A DNA stretch of 64,000 nt from Pseudomonas guariconensis (GCF_900102675.1 NZ_FMYX01000002.1:1-64000); one strand, 5' to 3'; positions 39,201 to 48,072 are shown, counted from the first letter of the stretch. The notes: generated by a model not told the origin, from the sequence alone. A program made the numbers and translations.

Positions 39201-41146
39201 AGACGCACCTTGAGGTCTTCGGCGGCAAGCTTGTGACCTTCGCGATCGGCCACCAGCACTTCGAATTCCACGGGACCGTCGCTGTCGGTTTCCTCGCCCT
39301 CGAACAGGCCACGCAGGCCCGGCAGGCGTTCGGCCGGCCAGATCGGCTGCTCCAGGCGGCGGGTGATCGGCCGTCCGCCAGACTCCTGGAGGCTGGCCTG
39401 GACAGTCAGTTGCAACGGCGAACGGGCCTCGGCCCAGCGGCTTTCGATATCCAGGGTGGCCTTGCCGGCGTTGTCGAGGGTCACCTCGTCCAGCTCCAGG
39501 TCTTGGTTGAGTTCGGTCTCGGTGACCGAACCGAACTGATAGCCCGGCAGCGCCGGCACGGCTTCGCGCAGAGGGCGTACATAGGCCTGGCCGCTCAGAC
39601 GGTTGCCGGCGGCAGGCGCGCCGTAGAGGTAACGGCCATTGACCTGGATGCGCGCGGTTTCGTCAGGCGACAGCGGCGCGCTGCTGCCCTTGAGCTCCAG
39701 GGCCAGGCGCTCTGGGAGGAAATCCTCGACCAGGAATTCATAGACCTGCTTACGCCCGCCCCCCAGGTCGAGCAGCAGTTGCCAGCGTCCGGTCGGGGCT
39801 TCGGTGGCCAGTTGCAGTTGGTATTGGAACAAACCGTTGCTGTCGGCCTCCCAGACGAACTTGCGGCTGACCTGCTCATCCGGCCGACGCACCTCGACCG
39901 TCACCGGTTGCGCCTTGACCGGCTTGCCGTCCTGATCGCGCAGCAAGCCGTTGAGCAACACCGTCTCGCCCGGGCGATACAGGTCGCGCGGACCGAAAAT
40001 GAAGAACTGCAGCGGATTGGCCTGAGGGCCTGTGATGTCGAACTCGGCCAGGTCCAGGGCGGCGGTGTTCAGGCGTAGCAGCGTGGTGTTTACACCCTGG
40101 GTGGCGATCAGCGTGTCGGCCTTGGCAGTGATCGGCAGTTGTGCGTGGCCCTCGCCGTCGGTTTCGGCCTGGGCCAGCAGCTTGCCCTTGTCATCGTGCA
40201 ACTCGAGAGTGACGCCCTTGAGCGCCTTGCCGCCTTCCAGGGCCTGGGCGAATACGTCCAGGCGATCCCGGTAGCGATGGGCGGAGACGCCGATGTCGCT
40301 CAAAGTGAACAGGGTCGCCGGCTGGGAATAATCATAGGTGCCCGAGGCGCGCATCACCGCCAGGTACACGCCCGGCTCCTGCAGCGGCTTGATCCCGGCG
40401 ATCGGCAGCAGCACAGTCTCGCGGGTGTTGCGCGCAGGGTTGAGGTCGAAGCGGCCGCTGTAGACCAGGTCGGCCATGTCCAGGGTTTCCTTGGACTGGT
40501 AGTAGTACAGGCTGCTGTTGCGACCCCAGTTGACCAGGAAGCTGGAGAGCATGTCCGGCTTGATGCGGAAAAATTCCACATCGACCTTGTCGACGTTCAG
40601 GGCGATCACCGGCAGGCCTTCGGCCAGGCGGGTGGGCAACAGCGAGCCGCGACTGGCGAAGCCCACGGTCGGCTGCATGTCGCGGGTTTCCAGACGGGTC
40701 ACCGACTCCTGCTCCAGACGCTTGTCGTTGACCGCCAGCAGGCCCTTGTCGACCGTCAAGACCAGCTTTCGCTGCGGCTCCAGATGACGCAGGCGCAGTT
40801 CCATCTGGTTGTCCGAAAGCTCCCAGGCGCCGTCGATCTTGCCTTTGACGGTATCGACCAGGTGGACCTTGGAGGCGAAGTCCTGATTGGCGTCCAAGGG
40901 AGCGGAGAAGCTGACCGAGAGGGTACTGGCACCATCGAGTTGGACTTCCGAGACGTCCAGCACGGTCAGCTCGCGGTCGGCGTAGCGCTTGGCCAGGACG
41001 GCCGGGTCTTCGCGCTTGGGCGCCGGGGTGGCGGCAGGCGCCGACGCAGCCGGCTTGTCGGCAGGAGCCGGAGCATCCTTCGACGAGGAATCACAAGCAC
41101 TGAGCAGCGCCAGCGCGCAGGCCAGCAACAATCCTTTGTTGAGCAT
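36245..41146 (-). CDS. Bacterial alpha-2-macroglobulin lipoprotein (YfhM-like)
   Basis: A 1633-residue lipoprotein (lipobox LLSAC, then an Ala/Pro linker) with MG/MG2 beta domains, a bait region and the thioester motif C1166-L-E-Q1169 in YPYGCLEQTTSG, followed by the alpha-toroid complement-like domain. It is expected to trap proteases in the periplasm and protect the wall together with PBP1C, its usual genetic partner. The ATG at 41146 starts the signal peptide; the longer frame to 41287 runs into the divergent MATE promoter. Confidence 0.92.
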   Translation of the reverse strand: MLNKGLLLACALALLSACDSSSKDAPAPADKPAASAPAATPAPKREDPAVLAKRYADRELTVLDVSEVQLDGASTLSVSFSAPLDANQDFASKVHLVDTVKGKIDGAWELSDNQMELRLRHLEPQRKLVLTVDKGLLAVNDKRLEQESVTRLETRDMQPTVGFASRGSLLPTRLAEGLPVIALNVDKVDVEFFRIKPDMLSSFLVNWGRNSSLYYYQSKETLDMADLVYSGRFDLNPARNTRETVLLPIAGIKPLQEPGVYLAVMRASGTYDYSQPATLFTLSDIGVSAHRYRDRLDVFAQALEGGKALKGVTLELHDDKGKLLAQAETDGEGHAQLPITAKADTLIATQGVNTTLLRLNTAALDLAEFDITGPQANPLQFFIFGPRDLYRPGETVLLNGLLRDQDGKPVKAQPVTVEVRRPDEQVSRKFVWEADSNGLFQYQLQLATEAPTGRWQLLLDLGGGRKQVYEFLVEDFLPERLALELKGSSAPLSPDETARIQVNGRYLYGAPAAGNRLSGQAYVRPLREAVPALPGYQFGSVTETELNQDLELDEVTLDNAGKATLDIESRWAEARSPLQLTVQASLQESGGRPITRRLEQPIWPAERLPGLRGLFEGEETDSDGPVEFEVLVADREGHKLAAEDLKVRLVRERRDYYWNYSQSDGWSYNYNEKFLTQSEETVSVKAGGTAKLNFQVEWGPYRVEVEDPQTGLVSSVRFWAGYRAQDNAEGGAVRPDQVKLALDKPSYADGATAKVTVTPPAAGSGYLMIESSDGPLWWQEIDVPAEGKTFDVQLDEKWARHDLYISALVIRPGERKANATPKRAVGVLHLPLDRAERKLALTLQAPQKMRPKQPLTVKFKAANADGSVPKQVHVLLSAVDVGILNITDFKTPDPFASLFGRKAYGADQLDIYGQLIEAGQGRLASLAFGGDAAMAKGGKRPNTTVTIVAQQSLPVTLNEQGEGEATVEIPDFNGELRLMAQAWTDEHFGMAEGKTVVAAPLIAELSAPRFLAGGDRTSLALDLANLSGRAQQLNVQVSAEGQLALAGEGQQSVSLAEGQRKTLMIPVQAQGGLGQGKVQVRVNGLQLPGEPTPAFERQWTLGVRPAYPAMLKHYRVALKDQPWTLPEGDLAAFETAGLEASLALSSRPPLNLAEQIRALEAYPYGCLEQTTSGLYPSLYADAESLKRLGIKGEPADVRKRKIEMGIEHLLGMQRYNGSFGLWSSDSEEEYWLTAYVTDFLLRAREQGFGVPAEALKKANERLLRYVQERNLIEVDYSQNADHTRFAVQAYAALVLARNQQAPLGALRGLFERRSDARSGLPLVQLAVALDKMGDKPRAQQALQAGLGVKRSDGWMADYGSTLRDQALILALLQENNLAANQVDQRLFALSDELAANRWLSTQERNALYLAGRGLLGKPEGQWQARLDSAGEIREFNNAESGMKLEGPLLMSPLTVQNQGSETLYQQLTLSGYPRQAPPAGGNGMEIRREYLGMNGQPLDVRSLRSGELVLVHLALKASTAVPDALVVDLLPAGLELENQNLAQSAASLDNASSAVKQWRESMQNASLVHQEYRDDRYVAALKLDGYGTSHLLYLARAVTPGTYRIPPPQVESMYRPNLQAVGEGQGEMIVRGR

Positions 41147-41312
41147 GGAAAGAGAACTCTTGGGCAGCGTGTCGATAAGGGCGCAACTATAGCGCAATGG
41201 TTGGCCACGTACCTGCCATGAGCGTGCAACTGAGACCCTGTTCGCGCACAGCCTTGGCCTGCCCGCTACAATGGCGCCACTCTCCAAGCGGCCCTTCAGC
41301 CCAAGGTTTCAC

Positions 41313-42650
41313 ATGTCCGCACTGTCCACCGACTGGCACGACCGCCGTACCCACCGCAAGGTCTGGGCGCTGGCCGCGCCGATGATCCTGTCCAACATCT
41401 CGGTACCACTGGTGGCCCTGGTCGACAGCACCGTGATCGGCCACCTGCCCCATGCCCATCAATTGGGCGCAGTGGCGGTGGGGTCGACCTTGTTCACCTT
41501 CATGGTCGGACTGATGGGTTTCCTGCGCATGGGCTCTACCGGGTTCGCCGCCCAGGCTGCAGGACGCTCCGATGGAGCCGCTTTACGCCAGGTACTGGTG
41601 CAAGGATTACTGCTGGCCCTGGCCTTCGCACTGCTGATCGGCCTGCTGGCGATTCCTTTCAGCCAATTGGCGTTGCAGGCGATGCAACCGAGCGCGGCGC
41701 TGCACCAGTCCACCGAGGATTTCTTCCATACCCGTCTGCTAGGCCTGCCGGCGGCGCTGGCCAGCTACGCCCTGGTCGGCTGGTTCCTGGGCACGCAGAA
41801 CGCCCGGGCGCCAATGGCGATCCTGCTGACCACCAACGTGCTGAACATCGTCCTTAACCTGTGGTTCGTTCTTGGCCTCGACTGGGGCGTGCTGGGCTCG
41901 GCGCGGGCCTCGGTCATGGCCGAATGGAGCGCCGCGCTGCTCGGGCTTGCCCTGACGCGTCCAGCCCTGCGCGCCTACCCTGGGCACATTGCCTGGGCCG
42001 CACTCAAGCGCTGGCAGTCCTGGCGGCCGCTGCTGTCGGTCAACCGCGACATCTTCCTGCGCAGCCTGGCGCTGCAGTTGGTGTTCCTGCTGGTAACCGT
42101 TCAGGGGGCGCGACTGGGCGAAGCCACTGTGGCGGCCAACGCCCTCCTGCTCAATGGCCTGATGCTCACCGCCTATGCCTTGGACGGCCTGGCCCATGCA
42201 GTCGAAGCCCTGTGCGGCCACGCCATCGGTGCCCGAGACCACCAGACCCTACGCCGCTCGCTGGTGGTGGCCTGCGGCTGGTCGCTGATCGTCAGCCTGG
42301 GTTTTGCCGCGTTGTTCTTGGTCGCAGGGCATCTGTTCATCGACCTGCAGACCGATATCGACAGCGTGCGCGTAGCGGCCTACCCGTTCCTACCCTACCT
42401 GGCGGTATTGCCGTTGATCGCCGTATGGAGCTACCTGCTCGACGGCCTGTTCATCGGCGCCACACGCGCACGGGAGATGCGCAATGCGATGCTGCTCAGC
42501 GTGGCGCTGAGCTTGCCCTTGGCGCTGGCGATGAGCGGGCTGGGCAACCATGGTCTGTGGTTGGCCTTTCTCGTATTCATGGGGCTACGGGCGATAACGC
42601 TGGGATGGGTGGGTTGGCAGCTGCGGCAACAAGGCCTATGGGTTCCATGA
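41313..42650 (+). CDS. MATE-family efflux transporter (DinF-like)
   Basis: A 445-residue inner-membrane protein with 12 hydrophobic segments in two MatE halves: the first starts KVWALAAPMILSNISVPLVALVDSTVIGHL, and the second has VNRDIFLRSLALQLVFLLVTVQGARLGE. This pattern is typical of the DinF branch of Na+/H+-coupled multidrug or oxidant exporters. AAGG precedes the ATG at 41313. It is divergent from the macroglobulin gene. Confidence 0.88.
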   Translation: MSALSTDWHDRRTHRKVWALAAPMILSNISVPLVALVDSTVIGHLPHAHQLGAVAVGSTLFTFMVGLMGFLRMGSTGFAAQAAGRSDGAALRQVLVQGLLLALAFALLIGLLAIPFSQLALQAMQPSAALHQSTEDFFHTRLLGLPAALASYALVGWFLGTQNARAPMAILLTTNVLNIVLNLWFVLGLDWGVLGSARASVMAEWSAALLGLALTRPALRAYPGHIAWAALKRWQSWRPLLSVNRDIFLRSLALQLVFLLVTVQGARLGEATVAANALLLNGLMLTAYALDGLAHAVEALCGHAIGARDHQTLRRSLVVACGWSLIVSLGFAALFLVAGHLFIDLQTDIDSVRVAAYPFLPYLAVLPLIAVWSYLLDGLFIGATRAREMRNAMLLSVALSLPLALAMSGLGNHGLWLAFLVFMGLRAITLGWVGWQLRQQGLWVP

Positions 42651-42826
42651 GGGACGGCGATGCGTCTGCATCACGACCTGGCATTGAGGCAATCAAAGGA
42701 ATGCCCCAGAAACACCCTACCCAATAACCAGAACAAGTCTTCGTAGCTTGAGGCCATATCCTGCATCTGAAACAACCAAAGCCTCTTAACGTCGCCCACT
42801 CCCTCTTTTATCGACAGGACTTACTC

Positions 42827-43699
42827 ATGCTTTCCCGTCAGGTCAGACGCTTGGTCGGCTCATGGCTGTTCGCTACTGCTGTCACTTTCCCAGCCCAGGC
42901 GGCCATGGCCGGCGACGACCCAATCCAAGAAGCAGCCCCGCAGATAGAGCGCACGCTCAAGGCGACAGTCGGATACTCGATTCATGACACCGGCACGGGT
43001 CGCTCCTGGCAGTATCGGGCCGACGAACGCTTTCCGATGGCAAGCACCGTGAAGCTTCTTTTGTGTTCGACGCTGCTCAATGAAGGGCAAGCGCTGATGA
43101 CCCGATCGGTGCCTATTCATTCGCAAGACATCCTGGCCTACGCGCCGGTGACCAAAGACCTGGTCGGCACGCATGTACCTGCGGCAAAACTGTGCGCCAT
43201 CACCCTCAAAACCAGCGACAACACCGCCGCCAATGCCGTATTCGAGGTCCTGGGAGGGCCCAAGGTAGTGACCGCTTTTGTCCGAGGACTGGGCGACCAG
43301 ACCACCCGATCGGATCGAAACGAACCGAGTTTGAATGAGGTCATGCCTGGGGATGAGCGTGACACCACGACACCACGGGCCATGGCAAACACGGTAAAGG
43401 CATTGTTACTGGGAACGGCCCTGGACACACCGTCCAGGGCACAACTGACCGAATGGCTGAGCAACAACGAGGTGGGTGGCCCGCTTTTGCGGGCGGCAAT
43501 CCCCAACGACTGGCAAATCGCCGACAGGACCGGCAGCGGAAGTTTCGGGGCGCGAGGCATTGCGGCGGTCCTATGGCCGCCGCGGGGCGAGGCGATCGTC
43601 GCGACCATCTACCTCAAGGACACCGAAGCTTCCCTGGATGAACGCAACGCCGCGATCGCCGCCATCGGCAGGGCCATGGTCAAGGCCGTTTCACCCTAG
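42827..43699 (+). CDS. bla: Class A beta-lactamase with RTG motif
   Basis: A 290-residue periplasmic serine beta-lactamase. After the signal peptide come Ser73-x-x-Lys76 (MASTVK), Ser130-Asp-Asn132 (TSDN), the omega-loop Glu166 in RNEPSLNE, and R234-T-G in place of the usual KTG. The cysteines LLLC and KLCA match the Ambler 77-123 disulfide. An Arg at the KTG position is the mark of carbenicillin-hydrolysing CARB/RTG-type enzymes. Codon use is less GC-rich at third positions than in its neighbours and the gene sits alone between core genes, which suggests acquisition. AGGAC precedes the ATG. Confidence 0.9.
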   Translation: MLSRQVRRLVGSWLFATAVTFPAQAAMAGDDPIQEAAPQIERTLKATVGYSIHDTGTGRSWQYRADERFPMASTVKLLLCSTLLNEGQALMTRSVPIHSQDILAYAPVTKDLVGTHVPAAKLCAITLKTSDNTAANAVFEVLGGPKVVTAFVRGLGDQTTRSDRNEPSLNEVMPGDERDTTTPRAMANTVKALLLGTALDTPSRAQLTEWLSNNEVGGPLLRAAIPNDWQIADRTGSGSFGARGIAAVLWPPRGEAIVATIYLKDTEASLDERNAAIAAIGRAMVKAVSP

Positions 43700-43739
43700 C
43701 CCGCGCCTCGATCGCTCCAGACGCTAGCGCATCGTGCGA

Positions 43740-45653
43740 TCAGGAAGACAGGTACGACGACCGGGTCAGCCCCAGACGCAGCGCATCCAGGAACTGGGTA
43801 CGCTCACGCGCCGTGATGCGGGCGCTGGCGACCTTGTCTCGGTAGTGCGTCATCAACTCCTCCGGCGAGAGGTGCACATAACGCAGCATGTCCTCGATGG
43901 TGTCGTGGGTCTCGATGCCGGCGTGGTACACGCTGCCATCGGCGTTCTGGTAGATGTTCACCGAGTCGGTGTCGCCGAACAGGTTGTGCATATCACCCAG
44001 GATTTCCTGATAGGCACCGACCAGGAACACACCCAGCAGGTAGTCCTCGCCTTCCTTGACCGCGTGCACCGGCATGCTGGTCTCGATGCTCTGTTCGTCG
44101 ACGTACTGGTTGATCTTGCCGTCGGAGTCGCAGGTCAGGTCCTGCAACACGGCGCGGCGCATCGGTTCCTCGTCCAAGCGGTGCAGCGGGATGATCGGCA
44201 GCACCTGGCCGATGGCCCAGGTGTCCGGCAGGCTCTGGAACACCGAGAAGTTGCAGATGTACTTGTCGGCCAGCTTGTCGTTGAGCTCGTCCAGCACCTG
44301 GCGGTGCGAGCGTTGACGGGCCTTGAGCGAGTTGTGCAGGCGGCGGCACACGGCAAAGTAGCACTGCTCGGCCAGGGCTTTCTCGGCGAGGCTGATCTTG
44401 CCGTCAGCATATTGCGCGGCCACATCGCCCATGTAGTGGGTGGCGCGCCAGTAGGTCTCGGTGACCATCTCGATGTCGGTCGGGCCCAGCAGGTCGACCA
44501 GCCACTGCACGGTTTCAGGCAGCGATTCCTTGTTCTCGATGGTCGGCACTTCGTCGTTGTGCTTCTCGACGTCGGTCACCTGGATCACCAGCATGGCGTG
44601 GTGCGCGGTCAGCGAGCGGCCGCTCTCGGAGAAGATGTGCGGATGCGGCAGGCCTTGAGCGTCGCAGAACTCCTTGAGCATGCCCACCACCACGCCGGCA
44701 TAGTCGTCCATGTCGTAGTTGATGGAGCTGGCGTTGCGCGAGTGTGTGCCGTCGTAGTCCACGCCCAGGCCGCCACCGACGTCGATGTGATCGACCGGCA
44801 GGCCCAGGGCGCGCAATTCGCCGTAGTAACGAATGGCCTCCTTGAAACCGTGCTGGTAGTCGGCCAGGTTGGCGATCTGCGAGCCCATATGGAAGTGCAG
44901 CAGGCGAATGCCCTGGTCGAGGCCTGCATCGCGGAAGCGCTGCACCACCGAGATCAGCTGTGCGGCGGACAAGCCGAACTTGGACTTCTCGCCCCCGGTG
45001 TCGGCCCACTTGCTCGAAGCCAGCGACGACAGGCGCACACGAAGGCCGACCTGCGGCTTGACCTTGAGATCGGCGGCTTCCTCGATCACCAGGGCGACCT
45101 CGGACTCCTTCTCGATAACGATGAACACGTTGTGGCCAAGCTTCTGGCCCATCAGCGCCAGGCGGATGAACTCACGGTCCTTGTAGCCATTGCAGACGAT
45201 GGTCCCACCCTTGGGCGCCAACGCCAGGACCGCCAGCAGCTCGGGCTTGGACCCGGCTTCAAGGCCTATGGAAACGTTCTGGGTGGCGATGATGTTCTCC
45301 ACCACCGCTTCCTGCTGGTTGACCTTGATCGGATACAGGGCCGTGTACTTGCTCTGGTATTCCAGGCGCGCGATGTTGGCATCGAAGGCGCCGGTCAGCT
45401 GGCGCACGCGGTCCTGCAGGATGTCGGGGAAACGCACCAGAAGCGGCAGCGACAGGCCGCTCTGGCGCAACTCGTCGACCTGCTCGTACAGGTCGATCGG
45501 GGCACTGTCCGGACCGTTGGGGCGCACTTCGACGCGCCCGGCCTCATTGATGGCGAAATAACCAGCGCCCCAATGGCGGATCCCATAAACACTGCGGCTG
45601 TCGGCCACGGTCCACTGGCTGCCATCATCTTTGCGTGTGCGTCGTACGGACAT
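43740..45653 (-). CDS. speA: Biosynthetic arginine decarboxylase SpeA
   Basis: A 637-residue PLP-dependent fold-III decarboxylase converting arginine to agmatine for polyamine synthesis. The PLP lysine is Lys110 in YPIKVNQ; other motifs are HFHMGSQI, the glycine loop [12 protein letters not shown], the [12 protein letters not shown] block and CDSDG. Length and composition match SpeA. AGGGGA precedes the ATG. It opens the conserved block that continues through the SUI1-like gene to dusB. Confidence 0.95.
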   Translation of the reverse strand: MSVRRTRKDDGSQWTVADSRSVYGIRHWGAGYFAINEAGRVEVRPNGPDSAPIDLYEQVDELRQSGLSLPLLVRFPDILQDRVRQLTGAFDANIARLEYQSKYTALYPIKVNQQEAVVENIIATQNVSIGLEAGSKPELLAVLALAPKGGTIVCNGYKDREFIRLALMGQKLGHNVFIVIEKESEVALVIEEAADLKVKPQVGLRVRLSSLASSKWADTGGEKSKFGLSAAQLISVVQRFRDAGLDQGIRLLHFHMGSQIANLADYQHGFKEAIRYYGELRALGLPVDHIDVGGGLGVDYDGTHSRNASSINYDMDDYAGVVVGMLKEFCDAQGLPHPHIFSESGRSLTAHHAMLVIQVTDVEKHNDEVPTIENKESLPETVQWLVDLLGPTDIEMVTETYWRATHYMGDVAAQYADGKISLAEKALAEQCYFAVCRRLHNSLKARQRSHRQVLDELNDKLADKYICNFSVFQSLPDTWAIGQVLPIIPLHRLDEEPMRRAVLQDLTCDSDGKINQYVDEQSIETSMPVHAVKEGEDYLLGVFLVGAYQEILGDMHNLFGDTDSVNIYQNADGSVYHAGIETHDTIEDMLRYVHLSPEELMTHYRDKVASARITARERTQFLDALRLGLTRSSYLSS

Positions 45654-45679
45654 TCAAGTCCCCTGTAGATAAGTCGAAG

Positions 45680-45710
45680 ACACTGCACCACGAGGGCGCG
45701 GATGCAGTGT
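45680..45710. promoter_or_regulatory. Inverted repeat upstream of speA
   Basis: ACACTGCA and TGCAGTGT form a perfect 8-bp inverted repeat with a 15-base loop, 27 bases ahead of the speA start codon. It could be an mRNA leader hairpin or an operator. Confidence 0.35.
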
Positions 45711-45807
45711 AGAAACTGAAAATGACGATTCGTCCGTGCCAGGGGATAGACCCTTGCCACGGGAACGAGTTTAGAAAGCAATGGGCGAAAAATCGCGCGG
45801 GCCGGGA

Positions 45808-46179
45808 TCAGCCGCCGGATTTCTTCGCCTTGAAGCCCTGCTTGGTCAACTCACCGAGCAGCAGCTCGACATGGTCGCCCTGGATCTCGATGACCCCGTC
45901 CTTCAGCGCGCCTCCGGTGCCACAACGGCGCTTGAGGTTGCTGGCCAGCTCCTTGAGCTGGTCGAGGGGCAGCGGGACGCCACTGATGGTGGTCACGGTC
46001 TTGCCGCCACGGCCTTTGCTTTCGCGGCGCACGCGGGCGATACCATCACCTTCGGGGATGACCTGTTGCTTGCAGATGCAGGCGTCCACCGGCTTGCCAC
46101 AGTCCGGGCAATGCCGACCGGCATCGGTGGAGTAAACGAGACCGCCAAGGGCGGCGAAGGAAGAAGCTTTCTTGGCCAC
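45808..46179 (-). CDS. SUI1/YciH-family translation factor homologue
   Basis: A 123-residue protein. The N-terminus has a zinc-ribbon-like CPDCGKPVDACIC; the C-terminal SUI1 (eIF1-like) domain includes GRGGKTVTTISGVPLP and KRRCGTGGALKDG, then IEIQGDH. Bacterial YciH is a minor initiation-fidelity factor. The GTG at 46179 has AGAGGA upstream; the longer ATG frame to 46404 runs through a structured leader and is rejected. Confidence 0.9.
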   Translation of the reverse strand: MAKKASSFAALGGLVYSTDAGRHCPDCGKPVDACICKQQVIPEGDGIARVRRESKGRGGKTVTTISGVPLPLDQLKELASNLKRRCGTGGALKDGVIEIQGDHVELLLGELTKQGFKAKKSGG

Positions 46180-46202
46180 TTTTGTTCCTCTTTGCTGAGG
46201 AC

Positions 46203-46299
46203 AAAAACTGGTCGGTGCCTGGGGCCAGGACCGACCGCGAAGCCCCACTCTGGCAGGGGCAGCGCTACTGCCGCAAAATCCTGCGACAGCCCGAAAAGG
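46203..46299 (-). ncRNA. Putative structured small RNA or leader attenuator
   Basis: On the minus strand, about 97 nt can fold into four consecutive hairpins: 46300-46290 (CCC/GGG), 46289-46268 (8 bp, one G-U pair), 46260-46242 (GCCCC/GGGGC) and a terminator, 46236-46210, whose 12-bp stem has one bulge and is followed by AGTTTTTG. A promoter candidate lies at the right place (46334-46306). It ends about 24 bases before the SUI1-like start, so it is either an independent small RNA or an attenuator of that gene. I cannot assign it to a named family. Confidence 0.5.
46210..46236 (-). terminator. Rho-independent terminator upstream of the SUI1-like gene
   Basis: GGTCGGT plus CCTGG pair with CCAGG plus ACCGACC around a two-base loop with one bulged base. 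On the minus strand the stem is followed by AGTTTTTG (down to 46202). It terminates the candidate small RNA. Confidence 0.65.
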
Positions 46300-46305
46300 G
46301 CGCGC

Positions 46306-46334
46306 AGTGTAACGATAAATCTGCCGGTTGCTAA
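46306..46334 (-). promoter_or_regulatory. Sigma-70-like promoter of the structured RNA
   Basis: TTAGCA (46334-46329) and TACACT (46311-46306) are separated by exactly 17 bases. Each matches four of six consensus positions. A start near 46299 follows. Confidence 0.4.
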
Positions 46335-46465
46335 GTACCGGAATGCGCCATTTTTCGAATGTTTTGCGACCCTTCGCGAACAAACCCATTCCCACAGCGC
46401 TCAAGCGCTATATGAGCCTTGTGAGTGCGGGTTCACCTGCGTAAGAGCCGGCCCTGCCAACACAG

Positions 46466-47002
46466 CTATTTCAGACTGGCGGCGTAACGATCCAGCGCCG
46501 CCAGCGAGTCCGGACAGAACGACAAACGTCCACGATCGGCTTCTATCTGGGCAAGACTCATGAACCGCGCTTCACTGACTTCTTCGGGCTGCAGCTTCAA
46601 CGGTGCATCGGAAACCGCCGAGAACACCGCGCACCATAGGCGGTTGTCCGGTTGATCGAAGTAGAACCGCTCGTGAAAGCGCAACTCGACGCCCGAGATA
46701 CCCAGCTCTTCCTCCAGTTCACGCGCCGCCGACATCTCGTAACTTTCGCCGGCTGCCACCATGCCACCAGCTGCCACGTCCCAATAGCCGGGATACAAGG
46801 CCTTGCTCAACGTGCGCCGGTGCACGCACAGCTCACCGGCGCTGTTGAACAGCAAGATGAAGGTGCAGCGCCCGATCAGGCCGCGCTCACGCAGCTCGGC
46901 CCGGGGTAGCGCGCCGAGCAGTCGGTCGGCCTCGTCGACCCAGGCGACCGATTCACGATCGGAGGCCGCGCGATGCGCAGCCTCCTGTGGGCTGATGGTC
47001 AT
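46466..47002 (-). CDS. Nudix hydrolase
   Basis: A 178-residue protein with a complete Nudix box, from GGMVAAGE through YEMSAARELEEELGI, at about residues 86-110. The N-terminal part (VDEADRLLGALPRAELRERG, then LIGRCTFILLFNSAGELCVHRR) resembles IPP-isomerase-like or YfcD-like Nudix proteins. The substrate is unknown. It starts two bases beyond the DUF2333 stop, with AGGG upstream, so the pair is one operon. Confidence 0.85.
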   Translation of the reverse strand: MTISPQEAAHRAASDRESVAWVDEADRLLGALPRAELRERGLIGRCTFILLFNSAGELCVHRRTLSKALYPGYWDVAAGGMVAAGESYEMSAARELEEELGISGVELRFHERFYFDQPDNRLWCAVFSAVSDAPLKLQPEEVSEARFMSLAQIEADRGRLSFCPDSLAALDRYAASLK

Positions 47003-47004
47003 CC

Positions 47005-48072
47005 TCAGCCCTGCGACAGCAGTTGACGCAGATCGATGACAGCGGCGTTGGCCCGGGAAATATAGTTGGCCATTACCAGCGAATGGTTGGCCCACATGCC
47101 AAAGCCACTGCCGTTGAGCACCATTGGGCTCCACAGCGCCTCCTGGGAGGCCTCCAGCTCACGGATGATCTGGCGCACGCTGACCGTGGCGTTCTTCTTG
47201 GCCAGTACATCGGCGAAGTCGACCTCGATGGCGCGCAGCAGGTGCGACAGCGCCCAAGCCTGACCCCGGGCTTCGTAGAACACGTTGTCGATCTGCAGCC
47301 ATGGGGTTTCCACCAGTTCCTCGTCGACCTGCGGCGCCTGGCCTGGAACGACCGACTCGGTCTTCAGGGTGCTGTTGAGCTTGACCCGACCGACACTGGC
47401 CGACAGGCGCTGGGACAACGAGCCCAGGCGGGTGGCCACATCACCTAGCCAGTTGTTCAGGTTGTCCGCGCGGGTATAGAAGATGGCGCCCTGGTCGCCG
47501 GCAGCCAGACGGCGCTGGTAGCGGCTGAGCGACTTGATGCCCTCCTCGAACTCCGATTCGCTCGACGGCAGGATCCAGCTCTTGTTGTCGAAGTTAAAGC
47601 GCGGCTCGGCCTTGGCCAGGTCCGCATCTTCGGTCGATTGCGACTGGGAGCGGGCGAAGTCCTTGCGCAGGGCGCGGGACAGGTCACGCACCTGGACCAG
47701 CACGCCGTATTCCCAGCTCGGCATGTTGTCCATCCACAGCCCTGGCGGGAAACGGTCGTTGGAGATGTAGCCGCCCGGCTTGTTCAGCAGGGTGCCGGCG
47801 ACGGTCTTGAGGGTCTCGATGGTGGTATAGCCCACCACCATTTGCTGGCCGGTGCGCTCGGCAGCAGCCTGGGCGTTCTGCTGAACGGGGAACAGCTCCG
47901 GCTCCTGGCTCCAGTACCAACCGAGGCCGATGCACACCAACAGATACAGGCCGATCAGGGTGCCCAGGGCTCGGCTCCACAGCCCCCCCAGATAGCTACG
48001 TGCAGCGGCGCCACGGGCGTCGACGCGCTCACGGGGCTCGGCTTTGGCCTCGCGGTTTTTCCAATCCAGCAT
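47005..48072 (-). CDS. DUF2333 family protein
   Basis: A 355-residue protein anchored by one N-terminal helix (ALGTLIGLYLLVCIGLGWYW). The rest faces the periplasm: NKPGGYISNDRFPPGLWMDN, WEYGVLVQVRDLSRALR and NNWLGDVATRLGS are conserved-looking blocks. The function is unknown. The ATG at 48072 is used; the frame extends to 48141 without a ribosome site. It keeps its place in the conserved speA-dusB block. Confidence 0.85.
   Translation of the reverse strand: MLDWKNREAKAEPRERVDARGAAARSYLGGLWSRALGTLIGLYLLVCIGLGWYWSQEPELFPVQQNAQAAAERTGQQMVVGYTTIETLKTVAGTLLNKPGGYISNDRFPPGLWMDNMPSWEYGVLVQVRDLSRALRKDFARSQSQSTEDADLAKAEPRFNFDNKSWILPSSESEFEEGIKSLSRYQRRLAAGDQGAIFYTRADNLNNWLGDVATRLGSLSQRLSASVGRVKLNSTLKTESVVPGQAPQVDEELVETPWLQIDNVFYEARGQAWALSHLLRAIEVDFADVLAKKNATVSVRQIIRELEASQEALWSPMVLNGSGFGMWANHSLVMANYISRANAAVIDLRQLLSQG

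Noticed and set aside
37127..40078. 983-codon open frame opposite the macroglobulin gene
   Set aside because: It is the antisense shadow of a gene with clear signal peptide and thioester motif; its composition is a Leu/Gly/Gln/Val/His artefact.
43734..45668. 644-codon open frame opposite speA
   Set aside because: It covers speA almost exactly on the other strand; speA has all catalytic motifs, this frame has none.
46180..46404. N-terminal extension of the SUI1-like protein to 46404
   Set aside because: The extension is translated from the structured RNA region, has no ribosome site and does not resemble YciH; the GTG at 46179 is well placed.
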